Assembly (NCBI GenBank): GCA_003228095.2
Contig: QGNM01000005.1
Location: 1-61,203, forward strand
Length of the DNA stretch: 61,203 nt
Source of the DNA: Chloroflexota bacterium
GTDB taxonomy: Bacteria; Chloroflexota; Dehalococcoidia; Lucifugimonadales; UBA2962
Reading direction: 5' to 3'
A program made the position numbers and the translations under genes. Positions 45,400 through 54,263 of the stretch are shown piece by piece; position 1 is the first letter of the stretch, and every line of letters begins with the position of its first letter. The notes under the pieces were generated by a model. It did not search any database and was not told the origin of the DNA. It worked only from the letters and a program-made list of their open reading frames with translations.

Positions 45400-47070
45400 G
45401 TGACGGCTTCACAAAAAATATTAGTTGCTGTGGCATGGCCATACGCAAATGGATCAATTCATGTGGGCCATATTGCAGGCACATATTTACCGGCTGACAT
45501 ATTTGCCAGATATCATAGACTAAAAGGTAATGATGTTCTGATGGTGTCTGGAAGTGATGGGCATGGTACTCCAGTTACATTGGAAGCTGAGAAGAGGGGA
45601 GTTACTCCTGCAGAAGTATCTGATTTCTATCTGAATGAATTTAAAGACAATTGGAAAAGACTTGGCATATCATTTGATCTTTTTACGTCAACAACTACTG
45701 CAACACATGCTTCAGTATCTAAGGAGCTCTTCTTAACACTTAACGAGAATGGCTATATTTATGAAAAGGCAATGTATCAACCATTTTGCCTAGACGATAA
45801 TCGGTTTTTAGCAGATCGGTATGTTGAAGGTAAATGCCCCTTATGTTCCTACGAAAAAGCCAGGGGAGATCAATGTGATGATTGTGGAAGAACCTTAGAT
45901 CCTCAAGATCTTATTAATTTAACATGTGGTTTATGTGGAGGTACTCCAGAAATAAGAGAAACCACACATTTCTTTTTCAAGCTCACAAAATTTGAAGATT
46001 CATTAAAACAATGGATTTCAACAAAACTTAAATGGAAACCGAACGTCCTTAATTTTACAAAAGCGTTTTTGGAGGGTGGTTTAGTTGACCGTCCGATCAC
46101 CAGAGACATTGAATGGGGAGTAGAAGTTCCTTTACCAGGCTATGAGAGTAAACGACTGTATGTATGGTTTGAAGCTGTCATAGGATACCTTTCTGCATCT
46201 AAGGAATGGGCGATTTTGAGAGGTACTCCTGAAGCGTGGAAGGATTTCTGGACAGGTGAAGCTCAATCTTACTATTTTATGGGTAAAGACAACATTATTT
46301 TCCACTCAATTTTATGGCCTGCTATGTTAATGGGAAATAAAAATCTTAATTTACCAACCAATGTTCCAGCGAACGAATATTTAAATATGGAAGGTTTTAA
46401 GTTATCTACTAGTAGGAATTGGGCAGTATGGTTGCCTGATTATCTTGATCGATATGAACCAGACCCTTTACGATATGTGATTGCATCTAATTTGCCAGAA
46501 TTGTCAGACTCAGATTTTTCTTGGAAAGAATATGTACGTGCAAATAATGATGAATTAGTAGCCACTTATGGGAATTTAGTGCACCGAGTTTTAAGTATGA
46601 CTTACAATTATTTTGAAGGTCAAATTCCGAGCAATAAATCGATTGACGCTGAATGTGAAGAACTTCTTTTAAAAGGCGACAAAGCAGTTTCATTAGTAGG
46701 AGAGTCAATTGAGAATGCTCAATTTAGAAAAGGATTATCCGTTGCTATGGCATTAGCTTCTGATGCCAATAAATTTTTAGAAGAACGTAAGCCATGGCAA
46801 ACCAATAAGGTTGATAAAAATAAAACAGCAGCATCTTTATGGACTGCGCTTTCTGTAATTAATTGTCTAAGGATTGTAATGGAACCTTTCCTACCATTTT
46901 CATCAATAAAATTAAAAAATATGCTTGGTCTTATTGATACAAAGACACCTAGCTGGGAATGGGACCGTAATGCCTTGATTCCAGGTGGTTTGATAAAAAA
47001 GCCGGACCCATTATTTAAAAAACTTGATGATCTGATTGTTGAAGCAGAAGACGCTAAGTTAAAAAAATAA
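45400..47070 (+). CDS. metG: Methionyl-tRNA synthetase
   Basis: 556 residues from GTG 45400 (ttcaagg site 11 nt away); a TTG at 45379 is also in frame, but aagg is only 2 nt before it. HIGH motif HVGH in PYANGSIHVGHIAGTYLP. Two Cys knuckles (CPLCS/CDDCG and CGLCG) form the zinc domain. The KMSKS segment is KLSTSRNWAVW. It lacks the C-terminal tRNA-binding extension found in some MetRS. Confidence 0.95.
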   Translation: MTASQKILVAVAWPYANGSIHVGHIAGTYLPADIFARYHRLKGNDVLMVSGSDGHGTPVTLEAEKRGVTPAEVSDFYLNEFKDNWKRLGISFDLFTSTTTATHASVSKELFLTLNENGYIYEKAMYQPFCLDDNRFLADRYVEGKCPLCSYEKARGDQCDDCGRTLDPQDLINLTCGLCGGTPEIRETTHFFFKLTKFEDSLKQWISTKLKWKPNVLNFTKAFLEGGLVDRPITRDIEWGVEVPLPGYESKRLYVWFEAVIGYLSASKEWAILRGTPEAWKDFWTGEAQSYYFMGKDNIIFHSILWPAMLMGNKNLNLPTNVPANEYLNMEGFKLSTSRNWAVWLPDYLDRYEPDPLRYVIASNLPELSDSDFSWKEYVRANNDELVATYGNLVHRVLSMTYNYFEGQIPSNKSIDAECEELLLKGDKAVSLVGESIENAQFRKGLSVAMALASDANKFLEERKPWQTNKVDKNKTAASLWTALSVINCLRIVMEPFLPFSSIKLKNMLGLIDTKTPSWEWDRNALIPGGLIKKPDPLFKKLDDLIVEAEDAKLKK

Positions 47071-47084
47071 AAGGCTGTAATCCA

Positions 47085-48077
47085 GTGAGTCTAAATAAAT
47101 CAAACCCCAGACTAGATCTTTCCGATATATATTCACCTATAGCTAAGTCATTAGATAAGGTAAAAGATAAGATTTCATCGTTAAAAGATGATGAAATCTC
47201 TGATATTTCTCCATTAGTTAAGCACGTAATTTCATCTAAAGGAAAAAAAGTTAGACCTGCGATCACAGTCTTATCTTCTAGATTTTACCCAAATGATGGT
47301 GTAACTTCTGAAATCATGGCCGCAGCGGTAGAGATGTTACACATAGCAACGCTGATACATGATGATACCGTTGACAATTCCAATATTCGAAGGGGAAAGG
47401 AAACTGTTTCAAGTTTATGGGGCGTAGATGAAGCAGTCGTTTTAGGAGATTATATGTTTGCTGCTTCAGCAACATTTGTTTGTGACACCGGTAATATTAG
47501 AGTAATTCGCCGGTTTGCAGAAACTATTATGGAATTGTCGAAGGGGCAGATGAACGAGTTAGCGAATGCATTTAGTCCTGAGCAGGATATGAAGGGTTAC
47601 TTGGATCGAATCTATAATAAGACCGCATCATTATTTGCTACTGCAGCTGAGTCTGGTGCAATACTTAGTGGAGCTGAAGAGAATATTGTCTGTGCCTTGC
47701 GAACATATGGAGTCAACTTCGGACTGGGATTTCAATTAATAGATGATATTTTAGATATTGCAAGTAGTGTAGAAAAAACTGGCAAGCCTGTGGGCAATGA
47801 CATCTTGCAAGGAATTATTACTTTGCCGGTTTTGACATACAAGAAAAATAATCCTCAAGACCAGTGCATAGAACGATATTTTGAAAACCCAGATGATTTA
47901 CAGCGTGCAGATGAGATACTTGGTAAAATTGGATCTGATTCTGTAATAGAGGAATGTATAGCCATAGCATATCAGTATAAACAAAAGGCTGCTAAAGCAT
48001 TAGAGTCGTTGCCTCATACTATCGAGCGGGATTGTTTACATGATTTACTTGAATACGTTTTTCTTGACGGCCGTTAA
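47085..48077 (+). CDS. Polyprenyl diphosphate synthase (trans)
   Basis: 330 residues. First Asp-rich motif LIHDDTVDN (DDxxD) and second LIDDILDIA, plus GKKVRPA for diphosphate binding. It elongates isoprenoid diphosphates for quinone or carrier lipid. Chain length cannot be read off. GTG start 14 nt after metG. Confidence 0.92.
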   Translation: MSLNKSNPRLDLSDIYSPIAKSLDKVKDKISSLKDDEISDISPLVKHVISSKGKKVRPAITVLSSRFYPNDGVTSEIMAAAVEMLHIATLIHDDTVDNSNIRRGKETVSSLWGVDEAVVLGDYMFAASATFVCDTGNIRVIRRFAETIMELSKGQMNELANAFSPEQDMKGYLDRIYNKTASLFATAAESGAILSGAEENIVCALRTYGVNFGLGFQLIDDILDIASSVEKTGKPVGNDILQGIITLPVLTYKKNNPQDQCIERYFENPDDLQRADEILGKIGSDSVIEECIAIAYQYKQKAAKALESLPHTIERDCLHDLLEYVFLDGR

Positions 48078-48102
48078 TTAGTATTAAAGATATCAACATA
48101 TT

Positions 48103-49131
48103 TTATATATAGAATATTGCAGCACTAGCTATTATGTAAATTATGATGAGTATGGAGGATTCTAAATTAATCCATTTAAATGAAAAGGCTTGTGGATGAT
48201 GTCTCCTTAGCAACAAAGTTGTTACGACAATTATAGTCATAAAAATCCCTGTTAAACCTGTAATCACGTGTGACAAAGAAATATTTGACCATAATGAACC
48301 ATTTGTTATAGCAATCTCGTCCGCAAATAATACGAATCCCATATTGAAAAGGTTGGACCCAAGCAAGTTAGCAACTGCCATTTCAGGATTACCTAATCTT
48401 AATGCAGCGATCGTAGTTGCCAACTCTGGCAAAGAAGTGCTTATAGCTAAAAATTGGGTTCCTACAAAACTTTCTTCCCACTGTAGAGTCTCAGCTAGTT
48501 TGTCTCCTACTTCAGATAGCCATATTGAGGTTCCAATTATGCAAAGGGAGGATATTATGTAAAAAGCGAATGCACGCTTAGTTTCAGGATCCAGTCTGTT
48601 TATTATACTGGAGCCTTTCCTTTTAGTGTTTCCAGAATCCTCGTTTTTATTATCGATACGATAAATAACGTATGTCGCAATCAGGAAAAATAAAATCAAT
48701 ATAATTGATAGAGGACTTATATACCAATGATCAAATATGTCAGTCCAATGATGTACCGCAGTAGATAGCGTTGCTATGAATATTAGTATAATTCCGAGGA
48801 TGGCGACTATGATTGGACCTCGTGAAACAGAGGCCAGCATAGGTCCTCTTGGCCACATTACATCTGCAATAGCTATAATCAAGAGATTCACTATGTTACT
48901 TCCAAAAGCTGCACCTGCTGCTAAATCTGGGGCTTTAGAAAGTGTAATTGAACTAATGCCTGTAGCTAGTTCAGGTAAAGAGGTGGCTGTAGCCAACAAA
49001 ACTATTCCAACAAATGTGTGGCCAAGACCAAGCTTAGTAGCAATTTTGCTGGAAGAATCCACAAGGTATTTGGAAGATAGAAGAATTAATATTGCCGCAG
49101 CAATTAATTGTATCCAAAGAAGAGTTAGCAA
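48103..49131 (-). CDS. CaCA-family sodium/calcium antiporter
   Basis: 342 residues with the two inverted alpha repeats ATSLPELATGISSI/AAFGSNIVNLL and STSLPELATTIAAL/NLLGSNLFNMG. About 10-11 membrane segments. It exchanges Na+ or K+ for Ca2+; similar to YrbG. It starts 3 nt after pyk and is likely co-transcribed. Confidence 0.9.
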   Translation of the reverse strand: MLTLLWIQLIAAAILILLSSKYLVDSSSKIATKLGLGHTFVGIVLLATATSLPELATGISSITLSKAPDLAAGAAFGSNIVNLLIIAIADVMWPRGPMLASVSRGPIIVAILGIILIFIATLSTAVHHWTDIFDHWYISPLSIILILFFLIATYVIYRIDNKNEDSGNTKRKGSSIINRLDPETKRAFAFYIISSLCIIGTSIWLSEVGDKLAETLQWEESFVGTQFLAISTSLPELATTIAALRLGNPEMAVANLLGSNLFNMGFVLFADEIAITNGSLWSNISLSHVITGLTGIFMTIIVVTTLLLRRHHPQAFSFKWINLESSILIIIYIIASAAIFYI

Positions 49132-49134
49132 AGA

Positions 49135-50571
49135 TTAAACCGACATAACTCGCAGCATATTAGTACCTCCTGTAACGCCAATTGGGAGCCCCGCTACTAG
49201 CACGACTAAGCCGTCTCCTTTTATATCTGGAAACTTATTTACTTCCTTTTTCACGATATTGAAGAAATCATTCACATCTTTAACTGGTAATGTGGTTACA
49301 GGCGTGACCCCCCAGTTAAGTGTAAGTTTACGCTGAGTTCCCAGGAATGGTGTTAATGCAAGAATAGTTGAGCGTGGTCGATATTTAGAAACCCGTGCAG
49401 CTGTACTTCCCGATTCAGTGAACGCCACAATCAAATCGGCGTTAAGTTGGTATGCTGTCTGGCATGAGCTATACGCTATTGAATCATCGGTTTGATGTTC
49501 CATGTGTTTGCGTTTTTCTAATAATATTTCGTCATATGGCAAAGCTTTCTCCGCTTCTAATGCAACTTTAGACATCATAGAAACTGCTTCAACTGGATAC
49601 TTGCCGATGGAAGTTTCCCCTGAAAGCATTATTGCATCTGAGCCATCGAAAACAGCATTTGCTACATCAGTTACTTCGGCACGAGTTGGGGATGGTGAAT
49701 TGATCATTGATTCTAACATTTGAGTGGCTGTTATAACTGGTTTGCCAGCAATATTAGACGATCGTATAAGCTGTTTCTGAATTATTGGCACTTCTGATAA
49801 CTCTATCTCGACACCCATATCTCCCCGAGCAACCATAATGCCATCACTGGCAGCAAGTATTGATTTGAATTGACGAATACCCTCAGCTGTTTCGATTTTC
49901 GATATGATCGCGGGATTGATATCATAATGAGAAAGTTTTTCTTTGATTGATTCAACATGAGATGCAGATCCAACTCCTGATATCGCTATAAAATCGGCAT
50001 CATTTGCAGCAGCAAAATTAATTGATACGTCAGTAATTTCATCCAGAAAGTCACCTGTAGGTACAACTCCCACCACACTTACACCTCTTCCTTTGGATAT
50101 ACTGCCTGGAGTTATTGCTGAGCAGATAACTTCTTTGCCTAAAACCTTGAGAACTTTTACTTTTACTAATCCGTCAGCAATAGCTATAATTTTTCCTGGT
50201 TTAGCATCTTGATGTATTCCTGAGGGTTTGATAGGCAACATTTCTGCCGACCCTATTATGTCCTCACTGGTAAGCTTTATTTGGGAGTTGAGATCAATAT
50301 TAATGATTTCAGGAACAGTATCTCCGGTGCGATATTTCTTTCCAGGAATATCAACCATTATTCCAATTGGCTGATTTAGGTCTTTAGATACAGTTCTTAC
50401 AAGGCTTGCTGATTGTTTGTGGTCTTCAATACTGCCATGAGATAAATTTAGTCGTGCAACGCTCATTCCATTTCCCACAAGGGCTTTTATTTGGGCTAAG
50501 GAATTTGTTGAAGGGCCTAAAGTGCAGACTATTTTAGTTTTAGTCTTTTCTCTATGTTGTGATTGTTTCAC
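49135..50571 (-). CDS. pyk: Pyruvate kinase
   Basis: 478 residues. Makes pyruvate and ATP from phosphoenolpyruvate, last step of glycolysis. Seen: TKIVCTLGPS, VARLNLSHG, ISKIETAEGI, the metal Glu/Asp in MVARGDMGVEIE, KPVITATQMLESM and DAIMLSGETSIG, and a C-terminal regulatory domain. ATG start. Works downstream of the KDG route seen earlier. Confidence 0.95.
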   Translation of the reverse strand: MKQSQHREKTKTKIVCTLGPSTNSLAQIKALVGNGMSVARLNLSHGSIEDHKQSASLVRTVSKDLNQPIGIMVDIPGKKYRTGDTVPEIINIDLNSQIKLTSEDIIGSAEMLPIKPSGIHQDAKPGKIIAIADGLVKVKVLKVLGKEVICSAITPGSISKGRGVSVVGVVPTGDFLDEITDVSINFAAANDADFIAISGVGSASHVESIKEKLSHYDINPAIISKIETAEGIRQFKSILAASDGIMVARGDMGVEIELSEVPIIQKQLIRSSNIAGKPVITATQMLESMINSPSPTRAEVTDVANAVFDGSDAIMLSGETSIGKYPVEAVSMMSKVALEAEKALPYDEILLEKRKHMEHQTDDSIAYSSCQTAYQLNADLIVAFTESGSTAARVSKYRPRSTILALTPFLGTQRKLTLNWGVTPVTTLPVKDVNDFFNIVKKEVNKFPDIKGDGLVVLVAGLPIGVTGGTNMLRVMSV

Positions 50572-50690
50572 TTAAAATCAATCCTATATAACTACTAGGC
50601 TACTACAGCCTTGATATACTCGACTAGACACGTTTGTAGACGCAACCGATACAATGTGCGATATTTTCAATATATATTAGAATATTTAAT

Positions 50691-51392
50691 ATGAATGATA
50701 TGCAATCAATATTTGACCTACAAATAGCCGACTTACAAATTGGTGATCTTCAAGCTGCCCTTGCAGTTATTTCGGAGAAGTTAAAATCCGATGGTGATTT
50801 GGCTATGATTAATAATAGATTAGAAAAAATAAACACAGCTTTAGGAATAAAAGAATCTGACAAGAAATCGAAAGAACGTGTGATTAGTGATTTGGTAAAC
50901 AAGATAGAAGAGTTAAAGGGACTTCTATACGGTGGAGTCATTACGAGTCAGAAAGAATTGCAAGCTCTGGACGAACAAAAAGATTATACTTTTGGCGAAC
51001 TAACTTCTAGGGAAGATGACTTGCTTGAAGTTATGATAGAAATTGAAAAATTTATTGATTCTAGAGATAAACATCGTTCCGCTGCAGATAAACTTATAGA
51101 AAAGAAATCTTCGGAGTTAATTCATTTGTCAGTGAAGCAAAAAGAGTTGACTTTGGCCTTAGATAAACAGAAGTTAGAACGAGAAGCTTTAGCTCGAAAG
51201 ATTTCTGGCGATGTGATAGCGCTTTACGAAAAATTGAAAAAAAACAAAGCAGGACATGCTGTATCTAAGTTAGAAGGTCATCTTTGTGGTGTTTGTAGAG
51301 TAGAGCTTCCTGTGAAGGAACTACTGGATGCTAAGTCAGGAATTAGGCTGGTTCAGTGTAATAGCTGCAGAAGAATAATATATGTGAGTTAA
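50691..51392 (+). CDS. Coiled-coil protein with C4 zinc ribbon
   Basis: 233 residues: long helical coiled coil (~1-185), then a zinc ribbon CGVCRVELP...QCNSCRRIIYV with two CxxC pairs. This is the zf-RING_7/YacO-type family, associated with nucleotide or cell-envelope roles but not well defined. ATG start. Divergent from pyk; precedes the recombinase-like gene. Confidence 0.85.
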   Translation: MNDMQSIFDLQIADLQIGDLQAALAVISEKLKSDGDLAMINNRLEKINTALGIKESDKKSKERVISDLVNKIEELKGLLYGGVITSQKELQALDEQKDYTFGELTSREDDLLEVMIEIEKFIDSRDKHRSAADKLIEKKSSELIHLSVKQKELTLALDKQKLEREALARKISGDVIALYEKLKKNKAGHAVSKLEGHLCGVCRVELPVKELLDAKSGIRLVQCNSCRRIIYVS

Positions 51393-51428
51393 TTTTTATT
51401 TGATTGTTAAATTTAGGAAAGACATTCA

Positions 51429-52772
51429 GTGAGAGCAGTAGGTTACTTTAGAAAACAAAAAACTACAGAATGGTCTAATATTGATAATTCTTATGAACTA
51501 GAATTTTCTGAATATTGTGAAATCAATTATCATCAAAATATGGGATTTTATATTGATGAATTTGGATCTAAAAATCAATATAAAAAATTATTGACATTTT
51601 TAAACGATTCTAACTCAGAATACTTGATTCTAATACCTGAAGCTCGGCACCTAGGAACAGATTTAGAGAAATTAATACGTTCATTATTAGAAATCAGTTA
51701 TTCTGGTTCTAAGTCTCTATGTATGAGCGAAACTATTTCAGATCCAGTACAAAACGGATTCCAAACCTTAGGTATTAAAGGGGTGTCTAAAACCCGTAGC
51801 GATCGCGTCAAAGAATCCATGAGGGTTAAAGCAGCTCAAGGAAAGCCATTAGGACGACCACCGTATGGATATAAGATAAATGATGATGGGGATTTGGTTA
51901 TCGTACCAGAACAAGCCACAGTGGTTGAGTTGATCTATAGGTTATATACCCGAGATCAAATAGGATTCCGATTAATTGCACAGCATCTAAATGACCGTGA
52001 GATAACTACCCGAAAAGGTAAACCATGGAACGTTGTCACCGTGCGAAATATATTACGTAACATAGCATACACTGGTACATACAGTAGATTTGGACTTAGA
52101 AAATCTAAAGTGCATGAAGCAACAATTCAACCGAAAACATTCAAAGAAGCACAAGATATAACCATGTCTCGAAGACCAATCGGCCGAGTGTCCAAATCAG
52201 AGCCATTTCTATTGTCTGGCCTAGCTTACTGCGCCAATTGTGGAAATAAAATGATGGGTGTTACCAGGAAACAAAAATGGACGCGTAAAGATAATCGCAG
52301 GTCATTTGGAACGTATCGTTACTATCAGTGTCAATCTAGGCAGAATCAAGGAACGTGTAGTTATGTTACTTGGCGGGCTTCAATGCTGGAATCAACGGTT
52401 ATAGGCAGGCTATTTGAACAGGTGAGTGATTCTTACCGAGATGTTGAAATTCAATCTGTGGTTGTCAATGAAAAAGAACAACGTGTTAAAGAAATGAACA
52501 ATGACCGTGTCAAGACAGCTGAACGTAGGTTAATGTCTGGTTTAAGAAGGGTTGCAAATGCTGAAATACCTTTAGACTTGATGACAGAATATGTAGAAAA
52601 CCTTGATACCGCAAGAAGACTATCTAATAGGTCACGGCATAAGAAATCTGGGAAAGTATTCAATAAAATGACTGAAATTGAATCATTGAAATATGAAGAC
52701 AAAAGAGTGCTTCTACAGGAAAATATCAAAGGCATTACTGTTCACAAAGAAAGAGTAGAAGTTTCCTTTTGA
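51429..52772 (+). CDS. Large serine-recombinase homologue with degenerate catalytic domain
   Basis: 447 residues. Central recombinase domain (GRPPYGYKINDDGDLVI ... IAQHLNDREITTRKGKPWN ... VRNILRNIAYTG) and zinc beta-ribbon (CANCG...CQSRQNQGTC) are clear. The N-terminal resolvase domain is divergent: YFRKQK stands where YxRVS has the Ser nucleophile, and EARHLGTD replaces RLxR. No catalytic Ser or second Arg is evident, so strand exchange is doubtful. GTG start. It lies between a housekeeping gene and rnpB; no attachment site was seen. Confidence 0.82.
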   Translation: MRAVGYFRKQKTTEWSNIDNSYELEFSEYCEINYHQNMGFYIDEFGSKNQYKKLLTFLNDSNSEYLILIPEARHLGTDLEKLIRSLLEISYSGSKSLCMSETISDPVQNGFQTLGIKGVSKTRSDRVKESMRVKAAQGKPLGRPPYGYKINDDGDLVIVPEQATVVELIYRLYTRDQIGFRLIAQHLNDREITTRKGKPWNVVTVRNILRNIAYTGTYSRFGLRKSKVHEATIQPKTFKEAQDITMSRRPIGRVSKSEPFLLSGLAYCANCGNKMMGVTRKQKWTRKDNRRSFGTYRYYQCQSRQNQGTCSYVTWRASMLESTVIGRLFEQVSDSYRDVEIQSVVVNEKEQRVKEMNNDRVKTAERRLMSGLRRVANAEIPLDLMTEYVENLDTARRLSNRSRHKKSGKVFNKMTEIESLKYEDKRVLLQENIKGITVHKERVEVSF

Positions 52773-52821
52773 TTTCTCTATTAGTGATAAATACTTGAAT
52801 ACTCTGTTAAAATTTTACATG

Positions 52822-53245
52822 GAAGCAAGATGGCTGGGTGGTTGCTCTTCTTTATAAGGGGAGAGGAAAGTCCGAGCTTCATTCGAGCTGAATGCCCGTT
52901 AATGGCGGGGCGGGGCGACTCGACGGAAAGTGCCACAGAAACATACCGTCTCTTAATGAATTATTTATAAAGAGATAAGGGTGAAATGGTGAGGTAAGAG
53001 CTCACCGCCTTGATGGTAACATCAAGGGCAGGGTAAACCCCATTCGAAGCAAGGCCAAGCAGAGGACCTGAATTAATTCAGGTAAAAGAGAGCTCGAACT
53101 CTACTCGGGTCGGCCGCATGACCTAGTTGGCAACATCTAGGCTAGATAGATAATCACCACTTGTCATTGATGGAGGAAGAAGTCTATGGATGTAAACTTA
53201 CATTAATAACTTGTACAGAACTCGGCTTACAGGCTGTCTTGCGAC
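52822..53245 (+). ncRNA. rnpB: RNase P RNA
   Basis: Bacterial RNase P RNA that removes the 5' leader of pre-tRNA. Seen: P4-side motif gagaggaaagtccgagctt (52861-52879), the agggtgaaatggtgaggtaagag segment, gggtaaacccc, and the 3' conserved agaactcggcttacag. P1 forms between gcaagat (52825-52831) and gtcttgc (53236-53242). Ends are set by P1 and are approximate. Confidence 0.95.
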
Positions 53246-53281
53246 CTTTTATCAATTAGTTAACCAAAATATTAAGTTGTT

Positions 53282-53313
53282 AACTGAAAAAACTTGATAA
53301 ACTAATTTCAGTT
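53282..53313. repeat. aactgaaa/tttcagtt inverted repeat before tRNA-Trp
   Basis: aactgaaa (53282-53289) and its complement (53306-53313) with a 16-nt spacer, just after rnpB. Similar ctgaaa/tttcag hairpins occur at 53441 and 57503. Confidence 0.35.
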
Positions 53314-53349
53314 ATTTAACTTGAAGTCATGTAATTGGCTTTAAAGTGT

Positions 53350-53426
53350 AGGAGCGTAGCTCAGTCTGGTAGAGCAATGGTCTCCAAAACCATCGGCCGC
53401 GGGTTCGAATCCTGCCGCTCCTGCCA
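53350..53426 (+). tRNA. tRNA-Trp (CCA)
   Basis: Acceptor aggagcg (53350-53356) pairs with cgctcct (53416-53422). Anticodon loop ctccaaa at 53382-53388, anticodon CCA 53384-53386. T-loop ttcgaat. Discriminator G53423, encoded CCA. Its GCCA end complements the T-box TGGC at 35135. Confidence 0.97.
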
Positions 53427-53440
53427 ATAATTATAAATAA

Positions 53441-53456
53441 CTGAAACTGATTTCAG
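53441..53456. repeat. ctgaaa-ctga-tttcag hairpin after tRNA-Trp
   Basis: 6-bp stem with a 4-nt loop between tRNA-Trp and the SDR gene. The ten bases ctgaaactga recur at 57503-57512. Confidence 0.35.
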
Positions 53457-53472
53457 ATATAAGTGAATCAAT

Positions 53473-54246
53473 ATGCAATTAAAAGGTAAGGTCGCAATTG
53501 TAACTGGGGCTGGCCAGGGTATTGGTAAAGCGATCGCTCTTGATTTAGCATCAAATGGCGCTGTAGTACTTGTTGTAGATTTGGATTATAAATTAGCGCA
53601 AGAGACTTGCGCATTAATAGGAAATAGTAGCGACTCTTTACAGGTTGATATTGCTAACCTGGATGATGTTCAGAAAATGCTTGATATTTGCGTCCAAAAA
53701 TTCGGCCAAATAGATATTTTAGTTAATAATGCCGGAGTAACACGATTTGTGGATATCATGGGTGTCACCTTGGAGGATTGGGATTTAATGCATTCTGTAA
53801 ATGCGCGAGGAACATTTTTTGCTATGCAGTTTGCAGCTAAGCGGATGATAGATGGAAAAGTTAAAGGGAATATCATCAATATAGCTTCTATAGCCGGTAA
53901 AGGATACTCGGGGAGTTCCAACGCAGCCTATGCAGCAAGTAAGGGAGCAGTAATTGCTATGACTACTATTGCCGCACAGCAGTTGGGTCGATACGGGATA
54001 CGTGTAAATGTGGTTTGCCCCGGCACAACACAAACAGCTCTTTTAGACAGAATTGTCGACTCTATTGCTGAATCCCAAGGGGTTAAACCGGAGATAGTGA
54101 GTAATTCACGGTCCAGTATTATTCCTACTGGCAGAAATTCTACGCCTGAAGACATTGCTTATATGGTTACGTTCTTAGCTGGCCCTGGGGCCTTAAATAT
54201 CACTGGACAAGCCATAAATGTTGATGGCGGGTTAATGACGCATTGA
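53473..54246 (+). CDS. Short-chain dehydrogenase/reductase (SDR)
   Basis: 257 residues, classical SDR. TGAGQGIGKAIA cofactor site, NNAG, Ser in NIASIAGKG, YAASKGA (YxxxK), and C-terminal VDGGLMTH. Oxidoreductase on alcohols or ketones with NAD(P); substrate unknown. ATG start after tRNA-Trp. Converges on the amidase gene with 17 nt between. Confidence 0.9.
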   Translation: MQLKGKVAIVTGAGQGIGKAIALDLASNGAVVLVVDLDYKLAQETCALIGNSSDSLQVDIANLDDVQKMLDICVQKFGQIDILVNNAGVTRFVDIMGVTLEDWDLMHSVNARGTFFAMQFAAKRMIDGKVKGNIINIASIAGKGYSGSSNAAYAASKGAVIAMTTIAAQQLGRYGIRVNVVCPGTTQTALLDRIVDSIAESQGVKPEIVSNSRSSIIPTGRNSTPEDIAYMVTFLAGPGALNITGQAINVDGGLMTH

Positions 54247-54263
54247 ATCGATCTGTTCCTTAA

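Noticed and set aside
51429-53426. Recombinase plus tRNA-Trp as an integrated phage or island
   Set aside because: No phage genes, no repeat of the tRNA 3' end found in the window, and the recombinase lacks catalytic residues; rnpB lies between them.
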